Shown here: one piece after another, positions 25,244-38,114 of the stretch
Layout: every line of letters begins with the position of its first letter
How positions within the stretch are numbered: the first letter of the stretch is position 1
From: Combretum micranthum
Taxonomy: Eukaryota > Streptophyta > Magnoliopsida > Myrtales > Combretaceae
NCBI GenBank assembly: GCA_024138025.1
Contig: JAMXBD010000576.1
Coordinates: forward strand, 558,001-622,000
DNA length: 64,000 bases
Reading direction: 5' to 3'
Notes under the pieces: model-generated
Database searches by the model: none
Told to the model about the DNA's origin: nothing
What the model saw: the letters and a program-made list of their open reading frames with translations, nothing else
Translations under genes and position numbers: made by a program

Positions 25244-26948
25244 TGTAAATCACCTGTCACCTTTTCCCCTGTTTCTTTTCTCTAATTTTAACTAATTGTT
25301 TACTTGTTTTATTTTAAAACTTTACCCACAACTTCAGCATACAAACTCAAACCAAGTTCAGACAACATTCCTAACATTATATTACTATCATACATCATCA
25401 AAATCATTCATCAACTTCTTAACTTCACACATACACAAATAACCTAAGTTTTAGCTTTTATGCTCATATCTCCCTTGTCTACCAATCTTATCACAAACAC
25501 AAACACAACATATTTCTAACTTTAATTCATCATGTTTATGCATATACAACAATCAAGTAAAGAAAACATCTATACTTACTTTTTTAACATTTCAAACTAG
25601 CAAAACTTCACCACTACTCTTCTTTCTTAGTTGTTGAAGTTGTCCTAAACTTGTTTTTCTTCTTCTATCTTCTTTTCTAACTTTAATCTCTTTTTTTATC
25701 TCCTTGAGATTGGGATTTATGGTTGAAATTTAAGAAGAAAAGAAAAGTAGAAAGAAGAGGAAGTAGAAAGGAAGAGAAGCAGAAAAGAAAGGAGAAAAAA
25801 GAAAGAAGAAAAAGTGAGGCAGCGAAAGTCAAAGGAAAAAGGAAATAAGGGATAAAGTTAAAGATATTTTCAAGTAAGAGATTTGGCTTAAACCATTCAA
25901 ATGATTTTCTTAAGTATTGAAAATAATCAAAAGTTCATTTGAGAATCTATATAATAGAAATTAATACCTTGAATTACCAATCTAGTTTAGGAATTCGATT
26001 TGTAAGAAATTGATATTTAATTGGAGTTTAGGCTTAAGAACTGATGTTTTTAAACAAGTAATTAAATTCAAAAATCATAGATATTTAGAAAATGGAAGTC
26101 AAACTAAAATTCGAAGGTTTAGAAATTTGCAAAACACTTAAATTACATATTTGGATTCTTAGGGGAAAAAATTGAAGAAAAAGAAGTTTAAATGAATAAT
26201 TGGGAAGGGTTGAATAATTTGGTTCATTAAAAAAAATGTTATTATGGCAAATAGATGATTTAAAAGAATATTTAAAATCTTAAATTTCAATTTAATTCTA
26301 TTTACTAATTTATATCAATCTATCTAAACATGTTATATAATTTTCTTTAATTAATTTGATTTATCATCTAAACTAAAGTTGATAGTTAGTTTGAATTTGG
26401 AAATTTATGACATAGAAACTAACATCTTTGGACAAAAAAATTTAGTTTCAAATTTATGGGTATTAAGAAAATAGGATTTAGTTTAAAATAATAAATAGAG
26501 ACTTTTTATAAAATTTTATGTGATTGAACTTTAGAAATTGGATTTAATTTGAATTTGAAGAAGAAGAGGCTTAAACTGAAAATTCATTAAGTTGATGATG
26601 CAATGTGGTTTGTGTAAAAAGATAATTAAAGTAAATAGACAGATTGAAAGGAATAGGATTCAAGTTTGATAGTTATATAGAATTAAGGAATTATGATTCA
26701 TGAAATAGGCAATTGAAAAGAATATTTGAATTCTCAAATTCAATCAAATTCATTTATTAATTTGATTATGTTTATCTATCCGATTATATTCTATAGTCTA
26801 ATTTACTCAATTTAATTAAATTATCTAAGTTTAATCTCTAAATTAAATTCAAGTTCAAATAAATAAATATAATAAAAAATTTTTCACATATTATATTATT
26901 CAACCATAGCAATTTTTAATTTAACTAAGCTAAATTTAGGGTATTACA
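25244..26948 (-). mobile_element. LTR-like AT-rich unit U, different family
   Basis: Plus-strand ends are TGTAAATCACC (25244) and GGGTATTACA (26948); on the minus strand it starts TGTAATACCC, a common plant LTR start. TGATTC stands at 25237-25242 and 26949-26954, but one extra T separates the left copy from the TG end. On the minus strand it holds a pyrimidine-rich tract (complement of 25735-25870). No coding region. Orientation and exact ends are inferred. Confidence 0.5.
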
Positions 26949-27414
26949 TGATTCCGATGACACCTGTCACATAAAATGAGATGGGGACAAATTACTTTCT
27001 GATGACCAATCAAAATCATCATTGTTCCTTTCAAAGTTTAACCTCATGGGTATTAGTACACTGTCCATGACATTTTTTGAATATCCATCATGTGGATCTT
27101 GACTATATCTAACAGGATCAAGATAAGATTGAGCTGGTTGATTTCATTCAGATTTCCTTTCACTTAGTCTAGTTGATCTATGTCCATTAGCTGATTTAGA
27201 TTTCGAGCTTAGAATTTGGCTAAGACTCTATCTCTTTCCAGCTTTTTTTTTTTTTCATAATCTTGGTTGTAATCCCATGGAACTTTAGATTCGTAGGCTC
27301 CAGGCCAAATTTCCTTTAGGGCTGTCATGTTTTGGAGACAAAGCTTCCTCTGCAGCTCTTGATAATATCCATAATTTTTTATATATCAAAGAAAACATAA
27401 TCTAAAACAACATG
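26949..27414 (-). pseudogene. unidentified coding-like fragment left of LTR I
   Basis: On the minus strand from about 27350 a frame reads KEIWPGAYESKVPWDYNQDY, then a Lys-rich segment, then continues past in-frame stops with NQLMDIDQLD. The KVPWDY string loosely recalls a segment before the protease in Tat-lineage Ty3/gypsy polyproteins, but this is from memory and weak. It joins 34163-34918 if LTR I is removed. An A13 run and stops show it is not functional. Confidence 0.35.
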
Positions 27415-29754
27415 TGTAAACCCTCAAAGTTTTGGGATCAGTTTAGCTTAAACCCTAATTGCTAAGTCAACCGAAAACCCTAAAGTCAACAACACCCTAG
27501 TTAGATAAATAGCTAAAGTCTGGTAATCCCGTATAAGCAACCCTAAGAAAGTAAGTAAGAGATTAGTACATAGAATAGTTCGTAATTACATAAGAAAGCT
27601 TAAAAAGATCAGATTAGTAAAACCGTAAATCGTTTTGAACACGAGCAGATACAGTTCTTGAAAAAGTGTCCCGGAGCTCGGAATAATAAAAATATTCCGA
27701 ATATACCGTTAGACTCGTAAAAATGTAAGGTTTTCAAAAATATCAGTTTTATAATTTTTTGGTAAGTAAAAATAACAAATATCGCAATTATAAGCATATT
27801 TTCTTACTATTGGGACTTTATTAGTCATATCTACTTTACATTACACTATTCACTACCATTCTATACTATTCTTTTATCTCTACTTTTTCTAACACCTACT
27901 CTTACAACACCATAACCTATTACCTTCACTTTTTACCTTTCACATAACTTTATTTCACATCTACTTTATTTATTACATTTAATCAACAAAAATACAAAAA
28001 TTAAAACACACTCTCTCTCCTCACTCCTTTGGCCGACGCATCACTCTCTCTCTCCCCCTCAATTTTGTTTCATTTTTTTCTTTATTAAAATCACACAAAA
28101 ATTCACTCCTCATTTCCAATAAATACCCCCCTCCCCTTTCGCTTCTTTCACATAATTACTACCCACAAATTTACAATCAAAACACTCTAAAATTTTCCTT
28201 TCAACACTCTCTCCATCTATACTCTCTAAATACTCTCTCAAAATAATCTCAAACCACCTTCTACATACACAAAACCCATTCCCACATAATACTTCAAAAA
28301 CCCTCTTTAGGTAAACTTTTCTTTACAAGTTCTTTCTCTCATGTCATGTAACTTTACATGACCATAGTGAGTTTCTAAAAACTAAATGTTATGAAAGCTA
28401 CACTATGTTCATGTATTATTCTTGTTCATGTATCTTTATTTATTTATTTATGTTGTTATTTTATTTGTTCATATTATTATTGTTATTATATCTAAGTATT
28501 ATTATGTGTCTACAAATATATATATATATATATATATTCTTTAGAGCATATAAGCTCATTTGCAATTTATTTACTTTCATGCAAAGTAATTTATTTATTT
28601 GCAATTTATTTATTTCTTGTTGTTTTAAGACTAATCTCTAGTCTTAGACTTTCCTCATCAAGTCAAAACAATTTTCTTTCTTTTATTTCATTCTTTTTGG
28701 GACTAGTCTACTTCTTAGTCCTAGCAGCCTTGAAGAAGTTAAGACTCCCAATACTTGACTTTATTTATGTTACTTTTACTTGTTATTATTTCTCATAATC
28801 ATGCCCATTAAAATTGTTGTCCAAATCTTTAAAGCTCTAATAATACTTTGACAAAAAGAAGATTTTATCACCTAAGAATGGTTTTATATGAAATATAAAT
28901 TTTATGGTTTAACAAAAGTAAAGTTATTCTTTTCCAAGTTTTAAGAAGAACTCATTACAATTTAAAATTTTTTTTTTTTTTTGAAAAAAGCTTTTTAAAT
29001 TATTATTTCTTTATAGATGACTTTGGTACTAATATATTTTTATCAAAAACATAATATAAGGAAACCCCTTAAAATGAAAATGAGAGTTTTCAAAACCAAG
29101 ATTTTTCAAATAAATAGTCAAAGAAAAGAAGTAGGAAAAAAATAGCATTAATGTTGAGAATTTAGAAAAGAAGAAATTTATTTTATCGAAAAGTCATTTA
29201 GGAAAAATAGTACGATGAACATAAAAGTAATTCTTTGAAAACAAAAGAATCAACATATTCATTTCAAGGATTTACAAAATGGAATCTTTGTAAACTATGG
29301 TTTTCTACACTCTTGATTTATATTGTTTTACTCAAGAAATTCGGTTGGACAACAAACACTTGAGCATGGAAGAAATATGAGCTATATATCTATGAAAAAT
29401 GAATTTTTCAACTATACAGATAACTAAGTATTTATCAAAGCAATTTTTTTAATGATTTAATGTTTAAAACAAATTGCTTTTGGGATGGGAAAATTCGTGG
29501 TGAATTGATCACCACTGTTTCAGAGCCTAAATGATCTAATATGATGAAAATATTTTTAGAAATGGATAGATCTTTTTGAGTAGATAGAAATCGGTATATT
29601 ATAAGCGTAATTCCGAGTTAAAATGACCAAGTTATGGCCATTTTAAATTGGAATCATCATTTATACGAACTTTGACGTTCTTATGACATTGTTTTGTCAA
29701 AATTCAAGAAATTCATCAAGAAATACTCATTTTGGGTATTTTCCTTGACTAGGT

Positions 29755-29799
29755 GATTCCAAAGAAGGATACCCATACCCTAAGGATTATTTCGACTAA
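29755..29799 (+). other. conserved mini-exon, copy in LTR I
   Basis: Reads DSKEGYPYPKDYFD, then TAA, after TTTTCCTTGACTAG. It is followed by ATGGCATC with GTAAGT, a donor-like site. Confidence 0.65.
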
Positions 29800-31176
29800 G
29801 TAGATTGTGTGAACAACTCATCCGTTTAGAGAAGTGTCAACATGGCATCGTAAGTGCTTTACTTGATTATGCTTGTAGTTTAATCGCATTAGAATTAAGA
29901 AAAGATAAATTGATATGTATGCAAAAAATTTGTTGAAAGGATCCTAAGAATATCGAGGCTGGAATTGATTAAATGTTTGTTTTAGTATCGCACTTGATTT
30001 GTATGAAATTCTATTATAACCTTAAATTGATAACAATGATGCTATGATATGATAAATAGATTGATTCATGCATACCACGAAATAATTCACATTGCATTGG
30101 GTTATTATCCTTAGGTGAGAAGGATGGTAGCTCATTTGAAAGCAATACTTGGCGGTTATGATCGGAAGCGATTGCTTAGCGACATGGAATTAAATGATTG
30201 GCGGAAGTCCAGAAGCATGGCTCAAATCAAGTAGAGTTAATATGATTGGCGGTATTGATCGAAAGCATAATTTTTAACTAAAACTGCTTGTTTTAAGGTT
30301 ACGTATCACCAAACCCCTAATCAAGAGCGTAAATCCATTCAACACATAGTTCTCGGAAAACTATATGCCTTGTTTGCCCACATGTATGTTGCATTTTATT
30401 TGTTTGCTTGAATAACTTGTTTAAATTTCATTACACAAGAAGTTTATTTATGGAAATAGTTCTCACTAAGCCTATTAGCATATAACCCTATTCTAAACCC
30501 TTAAAGTTTTTAGATTAATTTATGCTTAGAACCTAATTAAAAAGTCAACCGGAATCCCAAAGTCAACAAACCTTAGTCTTTTACAACCGTTCAAGTCAAG
30601 CATTCCCGTTTAAGCAACCCTAGAAAAGTTAGTAAGAGTTTAGTATGTAGAATAGTTCGTAATAACCTGAGAAAGCTTAAAAATATCAGATTAGTCAAAT
30701 CGCAATTCGTTTTGAGCATAACCAAACACAGTTCTCGAAAAGCGTGTCCCGGAGCTCGGATTAGTAAAAATATTCCGAATATACCGTTAGACTCGTAAAA
30801 ATATAAGATTTTCAAAATATCAATTTCATAATTTTTTTGTAACTAAAAATCTCAGATATTGCAATTATACGCGTATTTTCTTACTACTAGTACTTAAATT
30901 GTCATGTCTACTTTACATTACACTATTTTCTACTAGTCTACATCTATCTCTACTTTTTCTTACAACCTACTCTTACAACCCATACCTCTATTTCTTATAA
31001 TTTTCATTTCTAATAACTTCACATCTTTCATATCTTACTTTTCATTTACAAAAATACAAAAAAAAAAAATTCTCTCCCTCACACACTCTCTTTTTACGCC
31101 GGCCATGCCCTCCTCTCTCTCCAATTTGTTTCAATTTTCATTTATTTAATTAACACAAATTTCCTCCCATATTTTC

Positions 31177-31185
31177 CTATAAATA
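31177..31185 (+). promoter_or_regulatory. TATA box of LTR J
   Basis: CTATAAATA followed by CCCCCTTTTCC. Confidence 0.65.
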
Positions 31186-32638
31186 CCCCCTTTTCCTTCC
31201 ACTTCTTTCACACCTTCCATACACAAAATTACTCTCTCAAATTCTCTACAAGAATTCTCTCCCAAAGCTCTCTCAAGTTTAGTTCTCTTAGGTAAAAATT
31301 CTTGAAGTCTTCTTTATGTTCATTTACTTAGTATGAGCATAGTGTGTGTTTTCTAAACCATAAAGGCTAAAGAAAGCAACAATAGGTTCATACTTTATTT
31401 TTGTTCATGATCTAATTTCTTTATGTTGCTTCTATATATATGTTACTAAATATATCTATGTAGCTATATATATATATATATCCTTTAGAGCATATAAGCT
31501 CATTTATTTTGCAATTTATTTACTTTCCTTGCAATTTATTTATTTTCATGTTATCTTTAAGACTAGTCTTTCTAGTCTTAGACTTATCCTCATCAAGTCA
31601 AAACATTTTCTTTTTCTTTATGGGACTAGTCTATTCTTAGTCCCAGATATCTTGATGAAGCTAAGTTCCAATACTTGATTTATTTCTTTACTAGCTTATT
31701 CTTTTAAGTTATTATGTTTCTTTATATTTTCATAACTCTATGATTCATATTCATGCATGAACATAATGATTCTTGTCTCAACAAAACAAACGAGAAAGGT
31801 TTTCTTAAAATAAAGATTCTTTTCTAGAAATAAAAGTATGAAGTAATTTTCTTAAACAAGCTTTTCTAAGAAATCTAGAGGAGTTCATAAACATACATAG
31901 AAGGAACTTTTTGAGCAAACAAAAGTTTTACTAAAACTTCACTTTTCATCAAGTATTAGAAATTCTTTTCATGAAAATGGAATGATCTCAAGAAACAAGG
32001 AAATTATTTCTATAGATATAGGATTGTTATTACTTTCAAAAAGTGTTAGAAACTAAGCTTATAAAATGAAAATCATTTCTTAGAAATTTAAAAAGACCAT
32101 AGAAATTAAATTTAGGAAAAGAAAATACTCATTTGAAATAACTTAAGATATTTTCCAAGCAAAATAAAAAGGAAATATTTTTAAAGGTTCTCACTTTTCA
32201 AAATCTTTAAAAGACTTTACTTTTTCATGGTTTCAGACAACTTCATCAACTTCATACATTTTGATATGGTCAATAAATATATGTATATACATTTCAAAGG
32301 TTTTACAAACTATTATAATATCTATCTTTTCAAAATGAGCTTTTGTTAAAAGAAGGAATTCAAGTTTGTGAAAATTCGTGGTGAATCTAGTCACCACTTT
32401 TTCAGAACTCAAACGACTTAGTTTGATGAAAATAATTTTAGAAATAGGTAGATCTTTTCGAGTAGGTAGAAAACGGTATATAATATACGAAATTCCGAGT
32501 TAGAATGAGCAAGTTATGGCCATTTTAAGTTGGAATTTCCTCTGATCCGATTTTACCGTGATTTTTAGATAGATTTGGAGATTTCAAGAATAGAAATTCT
32601 ATGAAAGACTCATTGTGGGTATTTCATCTTGTTTAGGT

Positions 32639-32683
32639 AAAGGAGGAACCGAGATCACTTTTCTGGAAGACTACTTCAATTAG
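32639..32683 (+). other. conserved mini-exon, copy in LTR J
   Basis: Reads KGGTEITFLEDYFN, then TAG, after CATCTTGTTTAG. It is followed by ATGGA with GTGAGTTA. This is one of the most diverged copies, yet still open. Confidence 0.6.
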
Positions 32684-34162
32684 GAAGCTACCAACATGGA
32701 GTGAGTTAATCCTTTACTAAGTTACATTTCCTTGTTTATGCTTGTAGGTAGTAGCACTAGAAAATAAGGAAAAGATAAAATTATTGTGTGATTTGAATTT
32801 ATGATTGGTTGAATCTAAGTTAGGAATATCGAAAGAGGAATTAATAATTAAATTATGATTCTTGCATTGATATGATGAATATTGTTTTTGATCGCCTTTA
32901 ACTTGAACTCAACATTATCTGGTTAAACTTGTATTGAAAATAATTCATGCATATCATATTTGTGAGTCACATTTGTTTCACTACTATTCTTCGTGTGGAG
33001 AAACGAGGAAGTAGTAGCGGTGGCTAGTAGGATCTGGAAAGTTAACATGGGCCAGTAGGAGCCGGAAAGTCTACAGAGCAAGCAGAGCCTGCAAATCTGC
33101 AAGTATTGATGGTCGCATGGGCTTATAACCTCCCAACCCCTAACGTGGAGGTCGTAAAATCCATGCTACACATGATTTCCGATTAATCTTATGTATTTTG
33201 TTTGCTCATGTGTTTGGTACATTTTCATATGATTGTTTAAATACTCGTTTGATTTACAGAAATGTCTTATAGATGGGAATTATCTCACCAAGCTAGATTT
33301 GCTTATATCCCTTTAGCTTTTTATTAAAGTATGATTATCTTTGGTTGGCACCAAGGAGCCCCGTATGCCAGGTATGAGCCAAAGCCACTAGGAGTTTTTG
33401 GGAGAAATTATATGTATTTAGTTTTGAACATAGACTTCTAAGAAAATCTCTATAGTAGGCTTATGTTATAGTTATGTTTACTTTGTTAATGGACCATTTA
33501 AGACGGGGGAATGCCTCTAAGATGATGTAAGAGTTTGTTATTTAAATGAAGATTTCATGTTTATTTATATAAGTTCTTGCTTGCTTTTATTATCTACTTA
33601 AATGTAATACCCCTGTAAGTCTCCTACTATCATGGAAGCACACCTAGCATGTGATATCGAAGCTCCTGCATGACTAAGATTGTCATTCATTAGCTTTAAT
33701 ATTATATGCGGTGGACTGCCACGTTTAGGGTACCCTTCGGGGCGTGACACCTATAGATATCTTTTGCAGTTCACCTATTTGTGGTTGAGGCCACGTGGAC
33801 CCTGCAGCCAGTATTTTCCTTTTTGGTTAAGGAATTTCTAGATGAAGTTTAGTGTTGGATAAGATGTAGACTTCATAGAAATATTCTTGTAATAGATTAT
33901 AGTTATTTGTGGCTGGGGAATGCCCTATGATTTTTAGGACTATTGTTTTGAACAAATGAATATTATGAATCATCTTTTCTTAATTTGTTATTATATCTTC
34001 TTAAGCTTCATAATTCCATGTATAGTCCTCTAAATTTGTGAGAGCACACCTTACACTTAATATCAAAGTTTCTGGGAATGACTAAGGTTGTCATACTTAA
34101 GCTTTAATATTGAGTGTGGTGGACTGTTATGTTTAAGGTACCCCTTAAGGCGTGACAACATG

Positions 34163-34918
34163 ATTTGGAATCAGATAAAATTTTTCTCTCTTATTTTAAT
34201 TCGTTCTTACCATAACTGGATGATTAATCCCAAATCGTCTTTATTGTAGTTGCACAATTTTCTTCCATATGGTCTAACCATGCCTTCATGGTATGTGAGA
34301 TTCGAGAGGAATCTTAATGCCTTCATGGCTAGCGTTTGGATGACAAAAGTATAATGATGAAATAAGTACCACTAAAACCACTTCAATTCTTCTATAAATG
34401 GATCCACAATATGTGAGAATGAATGAAGGGATATTCTAGATGGAGACCATATGGCCTGAGCTTCAATCCTCCATATTTGCTAAAAATGACATACCCGTAC
34501 TCACAAATTTTTGCCTTAATGTCTTCACAGAAGTTCTTTCTTTCGATCAACTGATCCATTTCTAGTAGACTTGTTTCATTTGGCCATCTTAGCCAATAAA
34601 TTTTTTCCTTAACAAATAAGGAAGTCATTGAAGAAGTTGAAAATGCTCTCATGGCTCCAACCTAGGTTTTGAAGATCCATATGTGGCATATGAAGAGAAG
34701 CTTTTTGACTTGCTGGGCTATTGTTTAGTGAGTTTAGTGTGAACATCGAAGTTGTTTTCAAAAACGATAAAATGCTAATATGTTCTGTTTAACTCCAGTC
34801 ACAAGTACCATTTAGGTAAGCACACCTACCAAAGTAACATAAATGATATTAAGTTGTATTCCTTAGAGATCATTAGCATCTACCGTACTCGCTTCTAATG
34901 TATTATCTAACCGAAGGT
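34163..34918. other. non-LTR spacer right of LTR I
   Basis: Holds an 86-codon minus-strand open frame (34652-34392, starting MRAFSTSSMTSLFVKEKIYW) that I do not recognise. On removing LTR I it would be continuous with 26949-27414, so it may be part of the same dead element. The last about 170 bp (34750-34918) are one copy of a repeat also found at 46153-46355. Confidence 0.35.
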
Positions 34919-35114
34919 GTAAGCCCCGAATTTTTCGAGAATGGTTTTGGAATACCGAATCGAAACCCTAAAGTTTGACCCAAGTTGAAACCGAGCCTTA
35001 AACCAATTTCAATCACGGGATTTCATAAGAGAATTTTTCAAAAACAAAAAGAAAATTCAATAATCGTTCAACTCGAAAACCTGAACATGAGAAGGACCAC
35101 CTATCCGGCCCTTA
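34919..35114 (+). mobile_element. LTR fragment K, variant 5' end
   Basis: Starts TGTAAGCCCCG and matches, with gaps, the minus-strand sequence that ends LTR R (59288 downward): shared GAAACCCTAAA, AACCAAGTT-like and CAAAAACAAAA segments. Only about 200 bp remain before LTR L begins. Its continuation is not seen after L, where M starts instead. Confidence 0.5.
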
Positions 35115-36232
35115 TGTCACACCCCAACGGGTATCCTAAACTTGACAGCCCACCATACGCAATATTAAAACTTAAGAATGACTACCTCAGTCACTCGAAA
35201 GCTTCCATATCGGTACAAGGCGTGCATTCACATCAAAGGGAGACTGGTGAAGTAATGCATTTTAAGATATTGGCATTGGAACATATAAAATAACACTTAA
35301 TATATTGCATTGAAATATAAAGTCTTACAACTTCTAAGGGGCATTCCCTTGATAAATTCATAACAACATGGTTTTACTAAGATAAATAACAAAAGCTAGA
35401 AGATTTTAGAAGAAATCTACTCTTGAACTTCAAAACAAAATTCCTCAAAAGCTTCCCAAAATAAAGATTCTACCCAGGGGATCAAGATGGTCTCGGGTAC
35501 AAAAAGATAATCCTACAATATTAATAGTCTATAAGGGTATAAGCATAAATTGCTTAGTGAGATATTCCTTACGTAAAAGTACTCATAACAGGTAATCAAC
35601 CAAGTTTATTAATTCAAGCATATGAAATGCAACAACCATATGATCAAACATTACATACGACTATCGGTTTCGTATGTATGATGGATTTACCCCTCCATCG
35701 GTGGTTAGCGAATGCTTTGAACTGGGCCCCAAACGACCTCCTTAAAAGTTAGCTCGCGTCTTGGGGTTCCAACGAACCGTACTACTAGTCCCTGGGCTTT
35801 CTATACCCAAAGCAATCGATCCGGCTCGGCTACACCTTGAGGCCGTATTCCCCAAACGTCTTAACCCTCAAGAAGTAGCTAGGCAGCTTACCTTTCCGGT
35901 CCACACTGAGGAGTAGTTGCAAAACGTCGAAATGATATTTTAAGTGATATGCATGAGCAATTTATTATATGAGGATTCCAATATGACATTAAATCATTTA
36001 AAGCGATCAAGCAATAATTATACACATGGCAATACATAGTAACAATTATATTAATCACAAATCGGGTTTTGATATACTTATTGTTCATTGATCGCGCATA
36101 ACAATTCACATACATAATTCCCATGCTATCCCACATGCATATCAATTTTATCTTTTTCTAACATTTAGTGCTCTATTCTACAAGCACATGCGCGAATACA
36201 TAACCATAAAGGAAACTCACTGTCCATAGCGA

Positions 36233-36284
36233 TCTAGGAGTCGAAGTAATTCCTTGGGGAAGAGAAGATCTTGGTCCTAGACAC
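36233..36284 (-). other. conserved mini-exon, copy in LTR L (frameshifted)
   Basis: Aligns to the D copy at the DNA level (GGACCAAGATCTTCTCTTCC) but has lost one base at the front and gained one near the end, so the frame and stop are lost. ATGGACA with GTGAGTTT follows. Confidence 0.5.
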
Positions 36285-38105
36285 CTAAACAAAAGAAATA
36301 CCCGACATGAGTATTTCATCCAAGATCTATTCAAATTCTATAATTCTATCTTATTGAATTCGTAAAAATTGTATGAATGGAAATCCCAATTTAAAATGGC
36401 CATAACTTGCTCATTTTAACTCGGAATTTCGCATATTATATACCGATTTCTACCTACTCAAAAATATCTATCTATTTCTTGGGTTATTTTTATCAAAAGA
36501 AGTTATTTGGGTCTCGGAACAGTAACGTACAGATTTGGTGCGAAAAATCCATTTTCAAAACTTAAGTTTCAAACTTTTCTTCACTCAAGAGCTTTTGTAC
36601 AAAAATATAGATATATTGTATGATTGAAAAATCCTTTGAATACATATATATATATATATATATACTCAAACCATATGCATGAATTTAGTGATGTTGTCTC
36701 AAGAATGATCTTGTAAAACAATGTGTCTTGAAAGTGAGAGAAACTAAGACTTGAAAATCTCCATTTTAGCTTTGTTTGGAAAATTTATTAGTAAGTATCT
36801 CCTTCTTTTAATTCCATTTCTTAATTTTGAGAATAATTACATTTTCAAAAAGAAATTTTAATCTTTTAAAATTCCCATAAATTTATTTCTAGTGGTTTAG
36901 AAAACATAGCTTTTCTAAATATTTCATGATTAGAAGTTCTAAAGTTTTTCTAAAGTTAGACCCACTTTAAAAGAATAATACCAATAATTTTATAAGTTAT
37001 TTATTATTTTTATTTCCTAAGTAAGGCTTATCCTTATAAAGGTTATGTTTTGATAATTTTGTAAAACTTATCTGGACTTTAGTATTCTAGAGTGTTAGTA
37101 GAAAAACTTTGATAAATGAGTTTAAGAAAACTCTTGGTTAAATCAAAAATTAAGTTTAAACAAACTTTCTTATTTTATTGGTTTGAAAAAAAGAGTTTGT
37201 GGTAACTTTATTTTCATTGATAAAATACCATATAGTATTATTACTAAAACTTGAGCTAATTTATCTAACTTTAGAAAATTTTTATTAAGACAAAATTTAA
37301 GTCTTTATGGAAAAATAATTTCTTATGTGACAAAAACTATTTTTAAAGAGAGTTCTTATTTTTACCACTTAAGAAAACTCATTTTCATTATGGTTGAGAC
37401 AAGAACAACATGTTCATACATGAATGAGAATATGTAACTATGAGAAATATAATAAAAACAACATAATAGAATTATATAAGAGCATAAAAGTAAAGTCAAG
37501 TATTGGGAATCTTAGCTTCATCAAGGTATCCGGGACTAAGAATAGACTAGTCCTCAAAAGAAAAGAAAAGCAAAAAAAGAAAATTGTTTTGATTTGATAT
37601 AGACAAGTCTAAGACTAGAAAGACTAGTCTTAATAACAACATGAAATAAATAAATTGCATAACTTAAAAGTAAATAAATAACAAATGAGCTTATATGCTT
37701 TAAATAAATATATATACATAATATACATAATACTTTATATAAGTTAGATTATAAACAAATAATAACAATAATAATAACAACATAATAGTAACATAAAGAA
37801 AATAAGAACATGAACAAAAATAAAACATGAATAAATTGTTGCTTCTTTAACTCTCATGAGTCTAAGAAACATACACTAAACTCATGTTAAGTTGTATGAA
37901 CATGATGAGTGAATAAGAAAAATTTTACCTAAGGTTTTTGTGTTTGTTGAAGAAGAATGGAATGGTTTGTAGTAATATGTGGGAATGGGTTTTCTAGAGA
38001 AAAGAGAGAACTTGAGAGAGATTTTGAGAGAGGGATTTTATGGAGTGATTTTGGGAGAGTTTTAGTCGGAAATGAATTGTGTGAAAGAATGAAAGAGAAA
38101 GGGGG

Positions 38106-38114
38106 TATTTATAG
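38106..38114 (-). promoter_or_regulatory. TATA box of LTR L
   Basis: CTATAAATA on the minus strand, followed by CCCCCTTTCTC. Confidence 0.6.

Larger units (their letters stand above)
30492..33749 (+). mobile_element. solo LTR J, inserted in LTR I
   Basis: Exact TSD CCTAT at 30487-30491 and 33750-33754. The first dinucleotide is TC instead of TG (TCTAAACCC), most simply a G-to-C change after insertion. It ends GGGGCGTGACA. Length 3,258 bp; subfamily of H. Confidence 0.93.
27415..34157 (+). mobile_element. solo LTR I, split by LTR J
   Basis: Starts TGTAAACCCTC at 27415 and ends AAGGCGTGACA at 34157. Exact TSD ACATG at 27410-27414 and 34158-34162. Without J it is about 3.5 kb. The TATA position is eroded (CAATAAATA at 28117-28125). 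Closest to the A/C/O group. Confidence 0.94.

Noticed and set aside
36635..36664. CRISPR-like or satellite array
   Set aside because: It is a plain TA microsatellite with no spacers; similar TA runs occur at this place in other LTR copies.
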